Positions 52,991 to 64,000 of a DNA stretch of 64,000 bases are shown in pieces; positions within the stretch are counted from its first letter, which is position 1, and each line of letters opens with the position of its first letter. The position numbers were made by a program, and so were the translations under genes. Source of the DNA: Lotus japonicus. Lineage: Eukaryota > Streptophyta > Magnoliopsida > Fabales > Fabaceae. Location: contig NC_080044.1 in NCBI RefSeq assembly GCF_012489685.1, forward strand, positions 49,848,964 through 49,912,963, written 5' to 3'. The notes beneath the pieces were generated by a model. The model saw only the letters and a list, made by a program, of their open reading frames with translations, made no database searches and was not told the origin of the DNA.

Positions 52991-53407
52991 AGAGGAAATT
53001 GCACGGAATTCTGAACTTCCCTCAATCAAAACAGCAATCCACGTAGGCTGGGAATCGAAATCAACCGTTCCTCACAGACGGCGCCAAATGTTCCAGCCAA
53101 GAACATAGAAAGAAGTTATAGTACCTAGAGCGAGAGGATTGCAATGAGAGAATCTAGAGAGAGAGAGCGTGTAACCGCTTAGAGAGAGACTGTAACTGGA
53201 TTTCAAGTTTGTTATTTATCAAATGAGCCAAGAGTCCGTTACAATTGATAACCGCCCCCTATTTATAGGCTAGGGGTTGGGACTGGTGTGCCTAATTGTC
53301 CTTAGTGGGCCGGTTGGGCCTCTCGGAGGAGGCCCAGTTCCCCGGCTTGTGCGTCGCCCAGCGGCGAGCGTCCCTGGGTGAGGGCCTCAGAGGTTTCGCC
53401 CAGTCCA
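52991..53407 (-). repeat. segmental copy 3 resumed: gag leader, primer site and Tat LTR
   Basis: Sequence continuing exactly from 34478 (after the AGAGG repeat): gag leader, primer site (about 53069-53086) and a 319-bp LTR at 53089-53407. Confidence 0.85.
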
Positions 53408-53905
53408 ATTTTATTATTTTACAAAATAATAAGTTATTAGTTTCATTTGTAATATTTGTTAAAATCAATTTTATTATATATACAAAAGTCAAGTCAATTT
53501 TACCTAATTATGTATATGTATTATATTACTATAATATTATCATGCATTGAAACTTTCTTTACAATATTTATGTATTAGTTTGGTAAGTCAATTTTATTAT
53601 ATATACAAAAGTCAATTTTATTATTTTACAAAATAATAAGGTATTAGTTTCATATGTAATATTTGTTCAAATCAATTTTATTATATATACAAAAGTCAAG
53701 TCAATTTTACCTAATTATGTATATGTATTATATTACTATAATATTATTATACATTGAAACTTTACCTTATTATTACAAAATGTTACATTCATAGTACAAT
53801 AATTCATGTATAATAAAAAATATGTTTTAATATTAAAATCTTATTTTATTAAACCAATCGCTTAGAACCACGTGTTCTAAACATTTGGAAAAGTATAGAA
53901 CTCTC
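53408..53905. other. AT-rich spacer and orphan promoter of a lost peptide gene
   Basis: Matches the spacer before the peptide genes, up to CCACGTGTTCTAAACATTTGG (G-box at about 53871) and AAGTATAGAACTCTC. It then switches to Tat gag at 53906, just before the point where the TATA box and peptide ORF would lie, so this copy lost the gene. Confidence 0.75.
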
Positions 53906-54113
53906 TTGCTGCGAAGGTGAGGACGGTGGAAAAGGTAATGGAGGCATCGGAGAAGGAGGAGGAGGAGGCGGTGGAGGCGGAGGAGGAGTCGGTTGCTTAG
54001 GTTGCTCGCAACGAACCTCCTCACGGCGCAGCCTTTCCCTCACGCGACGCGGTGGTGAACTGCGCCTCTGCCCCACGGTGGGCGCCACTGCGTCGACGAC
54101 AGCGAGTCTCCAT
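53906..54113 (-). pseudogene. gag: Tat gag N-terminal fragment
   Basis: ATG at 54113, Arg-rich start and polyproline run, ending at the deletion junction at 53906. The leader and primer site (54241-54258) follow. Confidence 0.75.
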
Positions 54114-54260
54114 CGAACTTCAACCGGGAACCAGAAATTCAACCAAAAAAAACACGAATATCAGAGGAAATTGCACGAAATTCCGAACTTCTCTCAATCA
54201 AAACAGCAATCCATGTAGTATGGGAATCGAAATCTACCGTTCCCCACAGACGGCGCCAAA

Positions 54261-54578
54261 TGTTCCAGCCAAGAACATAAAAAGAAGGTATAGTACCTAG
54301 AGTGAGAGGACTGCAATGAGAGAATCTAGAGAGAGAGAGTGTGTAACCACTTAGAGAGAGACTGTAACTGAATTTCAAGTTTGTTATTTATCCAATGAGT
54401 CAAGAGTCCCTTACAATTGATAACCGCCCCTATTTATAGGCTAGAGGTTGGGACTGGTTTGCCTAACTGTCCTTAGTGGGCCGCTTGGGCCTCTCGGAGG
54501 AGGCCCAGTTCCCCGGCTTGTGCGTCGCCCAGCGGCGAGCGTCCCTGGGTGAGGGCCTCAGAGGTTTCGCCCAGTCCA
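54261..54578 (-). repeat. Tat LTR (318 bp)
   Basis: Same family as 25819, 31272 and 53089. It is followed by the AT-rich spacer, interrupted at 54858 by a LINE. Confidence 0.85.
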
Positions 54579-54858
54579 ATTTTATTATTTTACAAAATAA
54601 TAAGTTATTAGTTTCATTTGTAATATTTTTTAAAATCAATTTTATTATATATACAAAAGTCAAGTCAATTTTACCTAATTATGTATATGTATTATATTAC
54701 TATAATATTATCATGCATTGAAACTTTCTTTACAATATTTATGTATTAGTTTGTTAAGTCAATTTTATTATATATACAAAAGTCAATTTTATTATTTTAC
54801 AAAATAATAAGGTATTAGTTTCATATGTAATATTTGTTCAAATCAATTTTATTATATA
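54579..54858. other. AT-rich spacer, left part
   Basis: Matches 26136-26415 and 53408-53690. It continues at 58891, so the LINE split it. No gene. Confidence 0.75.
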
Positions 54859-54888
54859 AGTGTTTATTTCTCATCTCTCTAGAACGTG

Positions 54889-57234
54889 ATGTGCTCTCCC
54901 CTCTCTCTAGAACCAGAGGGTGATGACAAGTTGGGAGAGGACAAGTTGAAGACAACCCGAGGCAAGGAACCCTGGAGATATGATCGACGGGCAGAATCCT
55001 CCAAGGCGATTCCAGCGAGACAGGGAGTCCAAGGGGAGGATGTTTCGTTCAGGCAGAAAGGATCAAAGGAGGTCAGGAGAGCAAAGCGGGTGATTGGGAA
55101 CTACAACGGAAGACACAACAATTTTCGGAGAGCAAATCCGACAAGGGGGGAGGCTCACAGCACTCTGTTCATAGATGGACTCGATGACAACACGTCATAC
55201 AATGTAATCAAGGAGACCTTTTCAAAGATAGGTAGAACAAAGGGAGTTTTTGTGTAGAGGACAAAGAAAAGCTATAGGCGAAGCAATTTTGGATTTGTGA
55301 GGTTTGTGGAGAAAAAAGATGCTATGGCTGCCATTCAATCCCTCAATGGAACTATGATTGGCAACAAAATCATCCAGGTGTCTATGGCTAGATATCCCTT
55401 CTTTGCTATTGTCGACGAAGGGAAAAGGTATGCTAACAGCAAGGGTGCGAAGAACGTTGGGTACGCCAAACAGGTCTGGGAGCAGAAGATCAAATTCAAA
55501 CCTGGGGTACCCAATAGTAAGAAAACCCACCTTGCTTCGGAAGGCATCTTTCAACCGAAGAAGGAGGACAGAGAGAGGGTCAAAAGAACTGTAGTTGCGT
55601 CTCTAAGAGGGCTTCAAAGCATACAAGCGGTGGAAGATTTCCTACGAGGCCAGGGATGGATACGTCTCAAGGTGGCTTCTATGGGGGCAAGAGAAGTATC
55701 TATCGAGTTTAGCTCTGAGGATGAGATGTTCCAATTCATCAGCAATGAAGGAGAACTGGGCAACATCTTCACTGTCATCAAACCTGCTTCCATCTTTGAC
55801 AAACCCACGAGGTACTTTACATGGGTAAGGATTTGGCAGGTTCCACTAGGCCTATGGAGCAGAGAGTTTTTTACTCTAATGGCTGGGTTCATAGGGGACT
55901 TCATAAGAATGGATGAAATGACAGAGAATCGCCTAAGCTTTGATGCTGCCAGAATATTGGTCAGCTCGTATACTCCCATTATTGATAGAAGAGAGGTGAG
56001 CATTCGTGTTGAGGACCAAATCATCACGGTGTTGATGGAAGGTGAAGCCCTGGGTGCAACGGAGGATCAAGTGAATCAGGTATTCTGGAGACCAGCGGAC
56101 TCTAACTCAATTCCTCAAGATTCACCAGTGGATTCAAACGGGACGGTGGTGGCAGAGTCAGAAGCGGAGTCGGAGGAACGACGACGGGAGGAGGTGGCAT
56201 CGGAACCCAAAGGCTCTGTGTCAAACTCGTGTCAGATGATAGAGGTCAACTTTAATAAAAGTGGGGAGCACAGAGTAGGCTCAGAGAAAGGTGAAAATAA
56301 GAAGATCACTTTGGGGAAAAATTCAATCAGGAGGAATGGTGCCCATTGGTCCAGCTGGGCAAACGGTCAGCTAGCCATCCGTTTGGGGAACACAATCAAT
56401 TTGAATTTGTGTTTTTCTGATTTTGATAGACTCTGGAACAATATTTTCACAGAGATTAAGGTATCAATGGGGGGATCACGTGATATAGAGTTGTGTATCA
56501 AGGGGACAGGTAAATTCAGGTTGGTGGACAGAGATCAAAGTCAACACACTACTTTGTCCAGGGTGGCTAAGTCGAGAGGGGAACTTTTTGGAGCCCACCA
56601 GGCGGTTTTTGTAGACCCATATGTGACTCCCACAAAAAATTTCATTGGGCCTCTTCCTCTTCCTGCTGGGCTAACAGACCCTTGTCTCCAGCCTGTCTCA
56701 TCCCCCAACCCCCCTTCACCACCTTCCCCTGTGTATGCAATAGAGAGCTTAATTGCAACCCCTAAAAAGAAAAGAGGGAGACCTAGAAAGGTGCGTAACT
56801 CAATCTCTGAGTCACAGTTGCCACTGGAAGGAACTTTAGCTCTGTCTCCATCGAAGAAGCGAGGAAGAAAACCGAAGGCCCACACCTCTGGGGGATCGAT
56901 TACTGAAGGCGCGGAAGCTAACCAGGCTGCGAGGGGCTCCTCTGGTAGATATCTGACAAGGAGCTCTAAGGTCTGGCTTCTAGGAAAAGTGCTTGGGCTT
57001 GAATACGATGGACCTGATGAGAAAGCAATTTCAGCACTAGAAAGCGATTTAGGAGCTTTTATTCCAATTATTGAACGCAGGAATGGAGAGGAAGTGGCTA
57101 TCTTGGAATGTCAGAGGCTTGGGCAGTGCGGAGAAGAGGCGAGAAGTAAAGGAGCTAGTGAGGAAGGCACAATCAGAATTGATTCTATTCCAAGAAACGA
57201 AATTGGATTCACAAAAAGAGAAGCTAGCTCTTAA
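54889..57234 (+). pseudogene. LINE ORF1: RRM, DUF4283-like region and two AT-hooks
   Basis: One frame from 54889 to 57234, interrupted by a TAG at 55255-55257 inside the RNA-recognition motif (STLFIDGL before it, NFGFVRFVEKKDAMAAI after). Next is a region like plant DUF4283 (about 55560-56070: VRIWQVPLGLW ... RILVSSYTP), then an acidic Ser/Glu linker. Near the end are two AT-hooks, KKKRGRPRKVR (about 56764-56796) and KKRGRKPKA. The protein would bind the LINE RNA; the AT-hooks suggest contact with AT-rich target DNA. The last 50 codons overlap the endonuclease start in another frame. Confidence 0.8.
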
Positions 57235-57380
57235 TTTTTCCAAATCTCTAAGCTTTGAGTGTGCTGTGGTTCCGGTTCGTGGTGCTGCTGGTGGGTTGTT
57301 AACTATGTGGAAGGGCTCGGTCTTTTCACTGATTCAGACCATTAAGGCAGAGAGCAGCAAAATCAAGGGATCATATTATA
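57083..57380 (+). pseudogene. LINE ORF2: endonuclease N-terminus
   Basis: ATG at 57083; WLSWNVRGLG is the start of the L1 endonuclease, followed by the catalytic Glu in LFQETKLD. Only about 100 residues remain before the deletion junction near 57380. Confidence 0.8.
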
Positions 57381-58475
57381 TGGTGTGGAAGTGTGAATGG
57401 TTTCTTCTCAGTAAAAGGCTTATGTCAATGGGCTGAACAAAATATCCAAGAGGAAGACGACTTTGCAGTCCCCGATCAGATCAAGAAGTTGGTCCCTCCA
57501 AAGGTAGCTTTGTTGTTCTGGCAGGCAGTTCACAATAAGTTGGCCACAAGAATGAACCTCTGGCAAAGAGGGATAATTCAGGAAGATAACAGGTATTGTT
57601 GCTTTTGTAATCTGAACATTGAGACTGTTAATCATCTTTTTGCGACATGCCCTCGAGTTAGTGCTATCTGGTATAATATCTTCAATAAAGAAGGGATTTT
57701 GTGGGCAAATCCAAACTCCTTGCTGGCTCTACATGAGGAGTGGAATAATTTCAGCTCCTCTGTGGACAACACCATTTAAAAAATTATTCCCTACTCAATT
57801 GTGTGGTCAGTATGGCTGGAAAGAAACAACATAATCTTCAGAGGAAGAGGAATACAATTACAAGAGGTTGAAGACATGTATGTGTTACGATTAGCATGGT
57901 GGGTGAAAAATGCATGGCCAGGTTGTCCATATGATACAAATCAGTTGACAAGGAATTTGAGAAGCATTCAGCTACCAAAATCTGCTTCTGTACCTAGACA
58001 GGTGTCTTGGCTACCCCCGGATTATGGGTTACTGAAATGTAACGTTGACGGTGCATCCAAAGGCAACCCTGGTAACAGTGGTGTTGGGGGAGATATTAGA
58101 GATTCCAATAAGAAATATGTGGGGTATTTTGCTCTTGGAATTGGATTTGGGTGGTCTTATGAGGCTGAAGTAAAAGCTATATTATATGGTCTACTGTTTT
58201 GCCACCAAAACCTTCTTAGGAATTTGGTACTTGAAAGTGACTCCACAACGGCAATAGGATGGGTAGTTTCAAAAGAGAAAAGGCCGTGGAAGCTAAGGAA
58301 TGAGCTAAACAAAATTGATCTATTGATGGCAAAAGTTAATTGCTTGGAAATAAGACACATTTTCAGAGAAGGCAACTCAGAAGCTGATTTGCTAGCAAAT
58401 ATGGGATGTGAAGCCACTACTCCCATATGGGTACTGCTTGAGGACAGGAGCGTGGATGTGTTACCAGTTGGGTGA
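57381..58475 (+). pseudogene. LINE ORF2: zf-RVT segment and RNase H
   Basis: 57393-57776 encodes the zf-RVT region (KLVPPKVALLFWQAV ... CCFCNLNIETVNHLFATC). An in-frame stop at 57777-57779 follows, then WSVWLERNNIIF and an RNase H domain (about 58010-58440): NVDGASKGNPGNSG, EAEVKAILYGL, LESDSTTA and REGNSEADLLA supply the catalytic Asp, Glu, Asp and Asp. The RNase H is of the type acquired by plant L1 elements. It ends normally at 58475. Confidence 0.85.
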
Positions 58476-59115
58476 TTAGTTTTCTGAGAAGGTTTATCAG
58501 CAAATTGGCATAAAATGGCATGTGAATTCTACCTATTACTTCTCAGGTTCATGACTTTGGAAAAGCTCTTCTAGGATCCTTGTCCATTGCCACGGTAATG
58601 AAAAAGGTACACCAAGAAAATGTTTCTAATTTAAAGGGGAAGCATTTAGAGCATGCTGCGTGTTGATATGTGCATATGGAGCTGGTGTGCAAATTTACGG
58701 CTGTAATGCATTGGAACAGGATTAGTATATTTAGGTTGTTATTTCAGTGGTATTTTCATTTGTAATCCATTGGTGTTGGTGAGAGTAGCTCTCAAATTCT
58801 GTACTGGCACTGGTATTTTGCTTGTGCATTGTATTTTGGTCTATGACCTCTTTAATCATAATATCATTTGATCTTTCAAAAAAATAAAAAACAAAAGTTA
58901 AGTCAATTTTAACTAATTATGTATATGTATTATATTACTATAATATTATTATACATTGAAACTTTACCTTATTATTATAAAATGTTACATTCATAATACA
59001 ATAATTAATATATAATAAAAAATATGGTTTAATAGTAAAATCTTATTTTATTGAACCAATCGCTTAGTACCACGTGTTCTAAACATTTGGAAAAGTATAG
59101 AACTCTCTATGTGCA

Positions 59116-59123
59116 TATAAATA
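59116..59123 (+). promoter_or_regulatory. TATA box of peptide gene copy 3
   Basis: TATAAATA 76 bp before the ATG, with a perfect G-box CACGTG at about 59071 upstream. 58891-59060 is the right part of the AT-rich spacer. Confidence 0.62.
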
Positions 59124-59191
59124 GGTGTGTATTCATTTTGTAGATGAAAGTTGAGATTTTTTTTTTTATCTACAAAACTAATCAAGATATA

Positions 59192-59431
59192 ATGTGTTCT
59201 TTGAAGTTGGTGGTATTTCTTTTTGCTCTTATGTGCGCTGATCTAGTGGTAACTGCACAAGGCATAGAACGACCCCAAGAGACTACTAATGTTGATGTCA
59301 AAGAAAACACACAAGTGGTGAGTAAGACACAGGTGATTGGAGATTGGAAAGGTTCTACTGGTCCAGGAACTCAGATTCCTTGCTGCGACTGTAGGAAATG
59401 GCACTGGTGTCCGTGCCCGCCCGGTTGTTAA
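59192..59431 (+). CDS. small secreted Cys/Trp-rich peptide, copy 3 (79 aa)
   Basis: Differs from copy 1 at four residues: Cys for Ser2, Met for Leu14, Val for Ala34 and Val for Glu42. All lie in the signal peptide or spacer; residues 43-79, including CCDCRKWHWCPCPPGC, are identical. An in-frame ATG at 59144 would add 16 residues, but it exists only because of the length of a T run and would spoil the signal peptide, so 59192 is preferred. The poly(A) hexamer is AATAGA rather than AATAAA. Confidence 0.78.
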   Translation: MCSLKLVVFLFALMCADLVVTAQGIERPQETTNVDVKENTQVVSKTQVIGDWKGSTGPGTQIPCCDCRKWHWCPCPPGC

Positions 59432-60465
59432 AGTAGAATAGATAAAAACAATGTACCAATTCCAGCATTGTCACCATAATAGATTTGGGGTTGAGAATGT
59501 CATGGTATAGATGTAATAATTATCTGTAATTACATGATTAAGTGAAAATTGCTGGTTATTTTAAATTTCATTTTACCTTTAACATTTTTATACTTATTGT
59601 ATTTTTTTAGCATGAGAATAAATCACATGCATAGTAGGGATGACAAATTAAATCATTGGTTTATGATGATACAATCAATCGAAATAGGCATCCACTATAT
59701 CCGTCAATTTATGACGTAAAAGTCAATTCACTTTGAATGAATGAGTTTCGTGGAATGATAATTATCCATCTTATTGAGTTTATATTAATTAAACTTGAAT
59801 TTTTAAATGTTCAAATGTATTCCCTCATAAAAAATCACTAGTCCAGCAAATTATGTTATATTTTTTGTAATCTTTTTCCTAATTACTGAAATCTCTATCA
59901 ATATTTGTTATATAATGTGGAAGAAAAGAATATTAATTTAATTTTAATTCAAGATCTATTCTTTATTTTTTATTCTAATTTATTATTTATAAGATGCAAT
60001 CACCTTGATAAAAATTATTCATTGTGAAAATTTTATAATTATATCAAATTATTGAAATATTTATTTTCATTTTCATTTATTATATATTCAACTTTTATTT
60101 ATATATATGTATTTTCTTATCTTATTTTTTCTTCATGGATTCTAATATATTCTTTATTTTTTATATTTCGTTTTTATGTTGAGTACTTTAATTATCATTG
60201 AAATTTAACTGATTTTATTATTTAAATTTCAGCTCTACTATTATATTCATTAAATATTTATTTTAGGATAATTAAATCAAATTATTTAAATAATGTTTTT
60301 TTATTTTTGTTTTAATTATCGGTTCAAGAAATCTATATTTGCAAAATAGCAATTTGTCGATATTGTTGTTCAGCAAAGCAAGTGCATGAGGGTCCTTATT
60401 CTTACTCCAACCAGTAAGTTGAAGGTCCAAGTTCATAGTATGATTGAGAAGCTTGCTGAGTTTGT
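59432..60465. repeat. downstream part of the segmental repeat
   Basis: Follows copies 1 and 2 (26958-27688 and onward) past the GTGAAAATTTT start of the next segment at about 60026, up to GAGAAGCTTGCTGAGTTT, and then ends abruptly at 60465. No gene. Confidence 0.75.
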
Positions 60466-61102
60466 TCTGCACGCTTTACACCTCCAACTTGTTGCATATA
60501 CGGCACCTATGACAAGGCCAGCTATTAATCTTCCACCTCATGTTTCATTACAGCTCATGCTTCTTACCTGTTACTCTCCAAAGCATTGCAGCTCATGATT
60601 GTTGCATGTTTCCTATCCCTCCAAGCTTCCACGTTATGGTTACTTGCTGCATGTTCTACACCTCCTGCTTTGGTGCATGCCCCATTGCCACCTCCTGCTA
60701 GGCTGAAGCCTATAAATAGAACGTGAATGAATTGGAAAACATACGAAAAAGAATATGAACGAGAGAGAAATAAGGAAACATTGGCATACAATTGTATTGT
60801 TGTATCATTAATTTTAGTAAAAATTATTGAGTGTTTGTCTTGAGTGTGAGGAGATTCTTGAGTTTTGGAGCGGAAACTAGGATCTTAAAGCTTAGCAATT
60901 TTGGGATACAATTAATTTTCTACGAAGTGTGAGAATGCGTTCGTGTCGGAGCTAAAGAATGGAAGGAAAGCGAGCCGGTACGAGGAGCGATGACGTGATC
61001 GGATCGATGTAACATCCTGACTTGACGACTAGCCTCACGGTAACAACACGAGTCTTTTCAGCGCGCTTTGTCCTCACTCGCGCACTTCCCGGGAAAATAA
61101 TG
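60466..61102. other. unclassified region with LTR-like promoter
   Basis: CCTATAAATAG at about 60710-60720 followed by an A-rich leader resembles an LTR or gene promoter. From 61012 a TGTAACATCC...GGGAAAATAA stretch looks like another LTR end. No ORF and no confident boundaries. Confidence 0.35.
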
Positions 61103-64000
61103 TAAGGCCCAAGTTTTTCAGTTTATACCAAGTGAATAAATTTTGTATTCACCAGTAGGTTTGATGCATGGCGAAGGGAAACCTGAACAAGAGTTTAGTA
61201 AATGAAATAGATTTATGAAGGAGAAAGTTCAGGAAAAGTTCAAGGATTGCATTATGATCGACAAAAGTTATAGTACGGTCGTTATACGCTTAACCTAGGT
61301 CAGAAACCCTAGAATATAGCTAGTTTTCACTTTTAGGCACGACGGAAGTTAATTCCAAAAATCTTCAGAGAAATGTTAGAACTTCTCTTTTTCCATATAT
61401 CACAATCGTTTCGAGGCGAAACTCTAGGATCTACGAACGTCCGATTCCAATCATCGGAAGTTTGCCGAAACCGAATCCCTGGTATTTCAAAACCCTAGAA
61501 TTTCCCGACTATGGGGACTTTATCTATTCATAGCTTCAAATGAATATTCTACACGCGTACACCCATTTCTCTTGATGATTTCAATCTTTCTTCAGAAGGA
61601 AGTTTTTCATTCCGACATTCGATGCAAAAAGCAACTTATCGGGTAAAATAGTTTTACACCGACTTTGCACCGACTTTGCATTAGTTGCCAAAAATACAAG
61701 GAGACATCTTCTTAGCTTAGGAATTCCTTTGCCAAAACCTATCTTAGAATTCATGGAGAATGATGCCGGAAAAATCAGATTCGCGAAACTTTCATTTCGC
61801 CGCGAATTTCCATCTTCTACATATACAAGAACTCCTCCATTTCTCTCCCAAACCCGCGAGCTCCATTGAAGAGGAAGGAAGAAGAGTTTTTCTTCATCTC
61901 TTGCTTGATCGTCGATTAATCAGTTGCTGCTTCAAGGTTTCGAGGTATAGTCGCTAATCCTTACCTCTGATCGCTTTTTCCATAGCTTTTCTGTAGAGTT
62001 TTCTGAGTGGATAGTTTATGGGTTTTTGCAAAACTATCCTGAATCTTTCATTTCTGATTCTAAACCTCTTCTATATGTGCCCAAGATCACTTCTGCCGGA
62101 TTAGATTTTCCGTTATGTCGCCGGAATTCCGCCGGAATCAATTTTAGCCTTAAATACCCATTTTTGGAGTTTTTGAGGTAAAGCTTCAACCTTTAGGCTA
62201 AAAACTATCGCCTTAGCTTAGTGTTAGTAGGATTAGTTGTCATAAACGTCGTTAGTAACGTCCCTGCAAAATTTGGTTTTTGGGATTTCAGTTTTGAAAT
62301 TTCTAAGTTAAAAATCATGACCAAAATACCCCTGCGACAGTTTTCGATCCGATAATTTTTCCGAGTTCAGAATACCCTTAGTTACGGCTAATGATAGCAT
62401 AGGAACCAAGTTTGATCGAAGAAAAATCGAGCCCCATAATTACCTAAAGTGGCCGAGCCCTATTAAGGGGGAGGAGGAAAATTTCCTTTTCCGAAAACTT
62501 GTCTTTCGCGCTAGATTATCGTACCTTAGAGTATAGATTACTTCGTGTAACCTTAGTAAGTATCGATAGCTTAGTTCTCGATAGATTCTGATAGTATTTC
62601 TGTGACTTTGCTTTAAAGGAACTTTTGAGGAATTTCCTGAGGGGCAACGCTTTGCTTGTTAGGAAGAGTTAGAAGATAATCCTGGAGAATCTACAGGTGA
62701 GGGCTTCTCACTGAATCTCTAGTTAATGCTTAGGGTCGATGTTTCGACATTGTTTACTGTTTATGCACTGGAATTGGGTGTGATTGGAAAATGTTTTCTG
62801 AGGCTTCGGCTGACAATGTAGATGATTCATCTACTGAATGTTTTTGAGATTGTCTTACATGCTATGTGCTATGTGGGTAATCTAGGATGTGTGGTGCATG
62901 CTTTATATGCTAAGTGCTAAGTGTTTATGATGCGATTTATTGATATATGACATGTTGTTGATTGTGATGATTTAAATATGCTCTGTACTGGAATCTGAGA
63001 TTCTGAATGGTGAGAATAGCGGGCAGGTCATGCCGATTTTATTTTGAGAGTTTTGAGAAAGTTTGATAGGACGAACGAGGTTCGGGCCTTAATTTTGTTT
63101 AGTGGATCGAGACATCCTCTGGAAGCGACTTGGGATTGGGAGACCCTGCAAATGTATAAGACTTGCGATAAGACAAAATGGAATCTATTTTATAAAGAAA
63201 ATTCATAAGACCTTAAATAACCTCAAAATCTTTAAGTAATGATAACAACCTCGAAGGAAGGCATTGGAAGTCAAATCATAGTTTTGGAAAAACGAGGAGT
63301 GTCGTCGGATCCAAGTGTTGAGGAGTTTGGTAAGTTCTGAGTATGTTGGTACTCCTTCGCTCGTTGAGCAGTTTGATAGCCATCCAAGGGATGAGCCGAG
63401 AAGCTTCACTGAGGCGTGAGACCTTGTGAATGCGGGATACTCCACTGAGGCGTGAGACCTTGTGGAAAGCATGGAACTCCACTGAGGCGTGAGACCTTGT
63501 GAGAGCATGAAACTTCACTGAAGCGTGAGACTTCGTGAGAGTATTGATGACCCGAAGAGTCATCGTGAGTGGTTGCACTCGTTTTATGATTATTGTATTT
63601 TGTCGCAGAATCGACTTTACCTTAGGGTAAGCTTTTAGAGACATTAATTTAGCTAGAACACGTGGCGACGTGTCGAGTGAGGTCGGAGACTTTGTTTGGC
63701 TAATCACTGCATTGCATGCACTCATTAAGTGGTTTAAACACGGCGAGATACCGGACCACGGCGGATTCCAAAATTGGTTATAAGACCAGGATTTCCGCGT
63801 AAGAGCGCTGCTAGTTGACTCTTAGTAGCAGACCGAAATGGCAGGCCTTCGGGTTTTATGCTGATCTGTCTACATGATGATGTTGGAGTAAGAGGCATCA
63901 CGGGCCGAAATGGCACCACCGTGGCTGGTGAAGGGCTGATCCGATGATGTCCATCCGTTCCGGATTGCATATTGGTTGACTGGGTTAACCTGCATATCAT
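61103..64000 (+). repeat. Gypsy LTR in plus orientation, cut by window edge
   Basis: Begins TGTAAGGCCC. It shares blocks with the LTR at 16894-20746 read on the other strand, including TCTTTCTTCAGAAGGAAGTTTT (about 61588) and the CTTCACTGAGGCGTGAGAC minisatellite. It is a diverged relative in the opposite orientation; whether it is solo or belongs to a full element cannot be told. It holds no convincing gene. Confidence 0.7.
63397..63540 (-). repeat. minisatellite shared with the LTR at 17848
   Basis: Four copies of a 36-44-bp unit with core CACTGAGGCGTGAGACCTTGTG, the reverse complement of the array at 17848-18185. It generates the artificial ORFs at 63203-63725. Confidence 0.8.

Larger units (their letters stand above)
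54859..58890 (+). mobile_element. L1-type LINE with internal deletion
   Basis: Plus strand: ORF1 with RNA-recognition motif and AT-hooks, the start of an endonuclease, then directly a zf-RVT segment and RNase H. The remainder of the endonuclease and the whole RT are deleted at about 57380, so the element is 4 kb rather than 6-7 kb. It ends in an A-rich tail (58878-58890) after a 400-bp 3' untranslated region. It splits an AT-rich spacer whose two sides match intact copies elsewhere. No clear target duplication is seen. Confidence 0.87.

Noticed and set aside
63203..64000. Minus-strand ORFs at the right edge
   Set aside because: They cover a minisatellite and LTR sequence; repeat-derived composition.

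Overview
This window is repeat-rich chromosomal DNA from a flowering plant, probably a eudicot and possibly a legume. The evidence for a plant is the set of element families: a Copia element with an extra env-like ORF after pol, Ty3/Gypsy chromovirus (Tekay-like) and Tat-like elements, an L1-type LINE with an RNase H domain, a Mutator-like long-TIR element, and primer-binding sites matching plant initiator-Met tRNA. The legume assignment is a weak inference from the overall character of these elements. I see no tRNA, rRNA or CRISPR array and no conserved housekeeping gene. Apart from three copies of a small secreted peptide gene, almost everything is transposon-derived.

Layout. 1-12176: a minus-strand Copia (Sirevirus-like) element with 3' LTR, an antisense small ORF (1890-2282), an env-like gene split by a solo LTR (3552-6142, duplication GAGAA), then decayed pol and gag up to a 100-N assembly gap (12177-12276). 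12277-20746: a minus-strand Gypsy element with long LTRs and a CCHC-rich mini-gag but almost no pol. 20747-34478: a Tat-like gag-protease remnant followed by tandem copies of a roughly 4.45-kb segment. Each segment carries a DNA-transposon remnant, a Tat gag fragment truncated at the same point, one Tat LTR and, where complete, a gene for a 79-residue secreted Cys/Trp-rich peptide. The second segment contains a 991-bp foldback Mutator-like element.

34479-52990: a Tat-like element with two 320-bp LTRs and 5-bp duplication AGAGG, inserted into the third segment. It carries two genes antisense to its own gag-pol. Nested in its gag is a 10,542-bp Tekay-like element (41382-51923, duplication CTCTA, two 2,901-bp LTRs). 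52991-60465: the interrupted third segment resumes, followed by another partial copy carrying a 4-kb LINE and the third peptide gene. 60466-61102 is unclassified; 61103-64000 is a plus-strand LTR cut by the window edge.

Most notable: the small antisense ORF of the Copia element (1890-2282) has a clear homologue in the same antisense, 3'-proximal position of the Tat element (38194-38595). Both share a 19-nt upstream block at about the same distance and a TATA box, so one small gene module with its own promoter is carried by two unrelated retrotransposon superfamilies. The peptide family, whose Cys-rich C-terminus is identical in all three copies, is the best candidate for a functional host gene.
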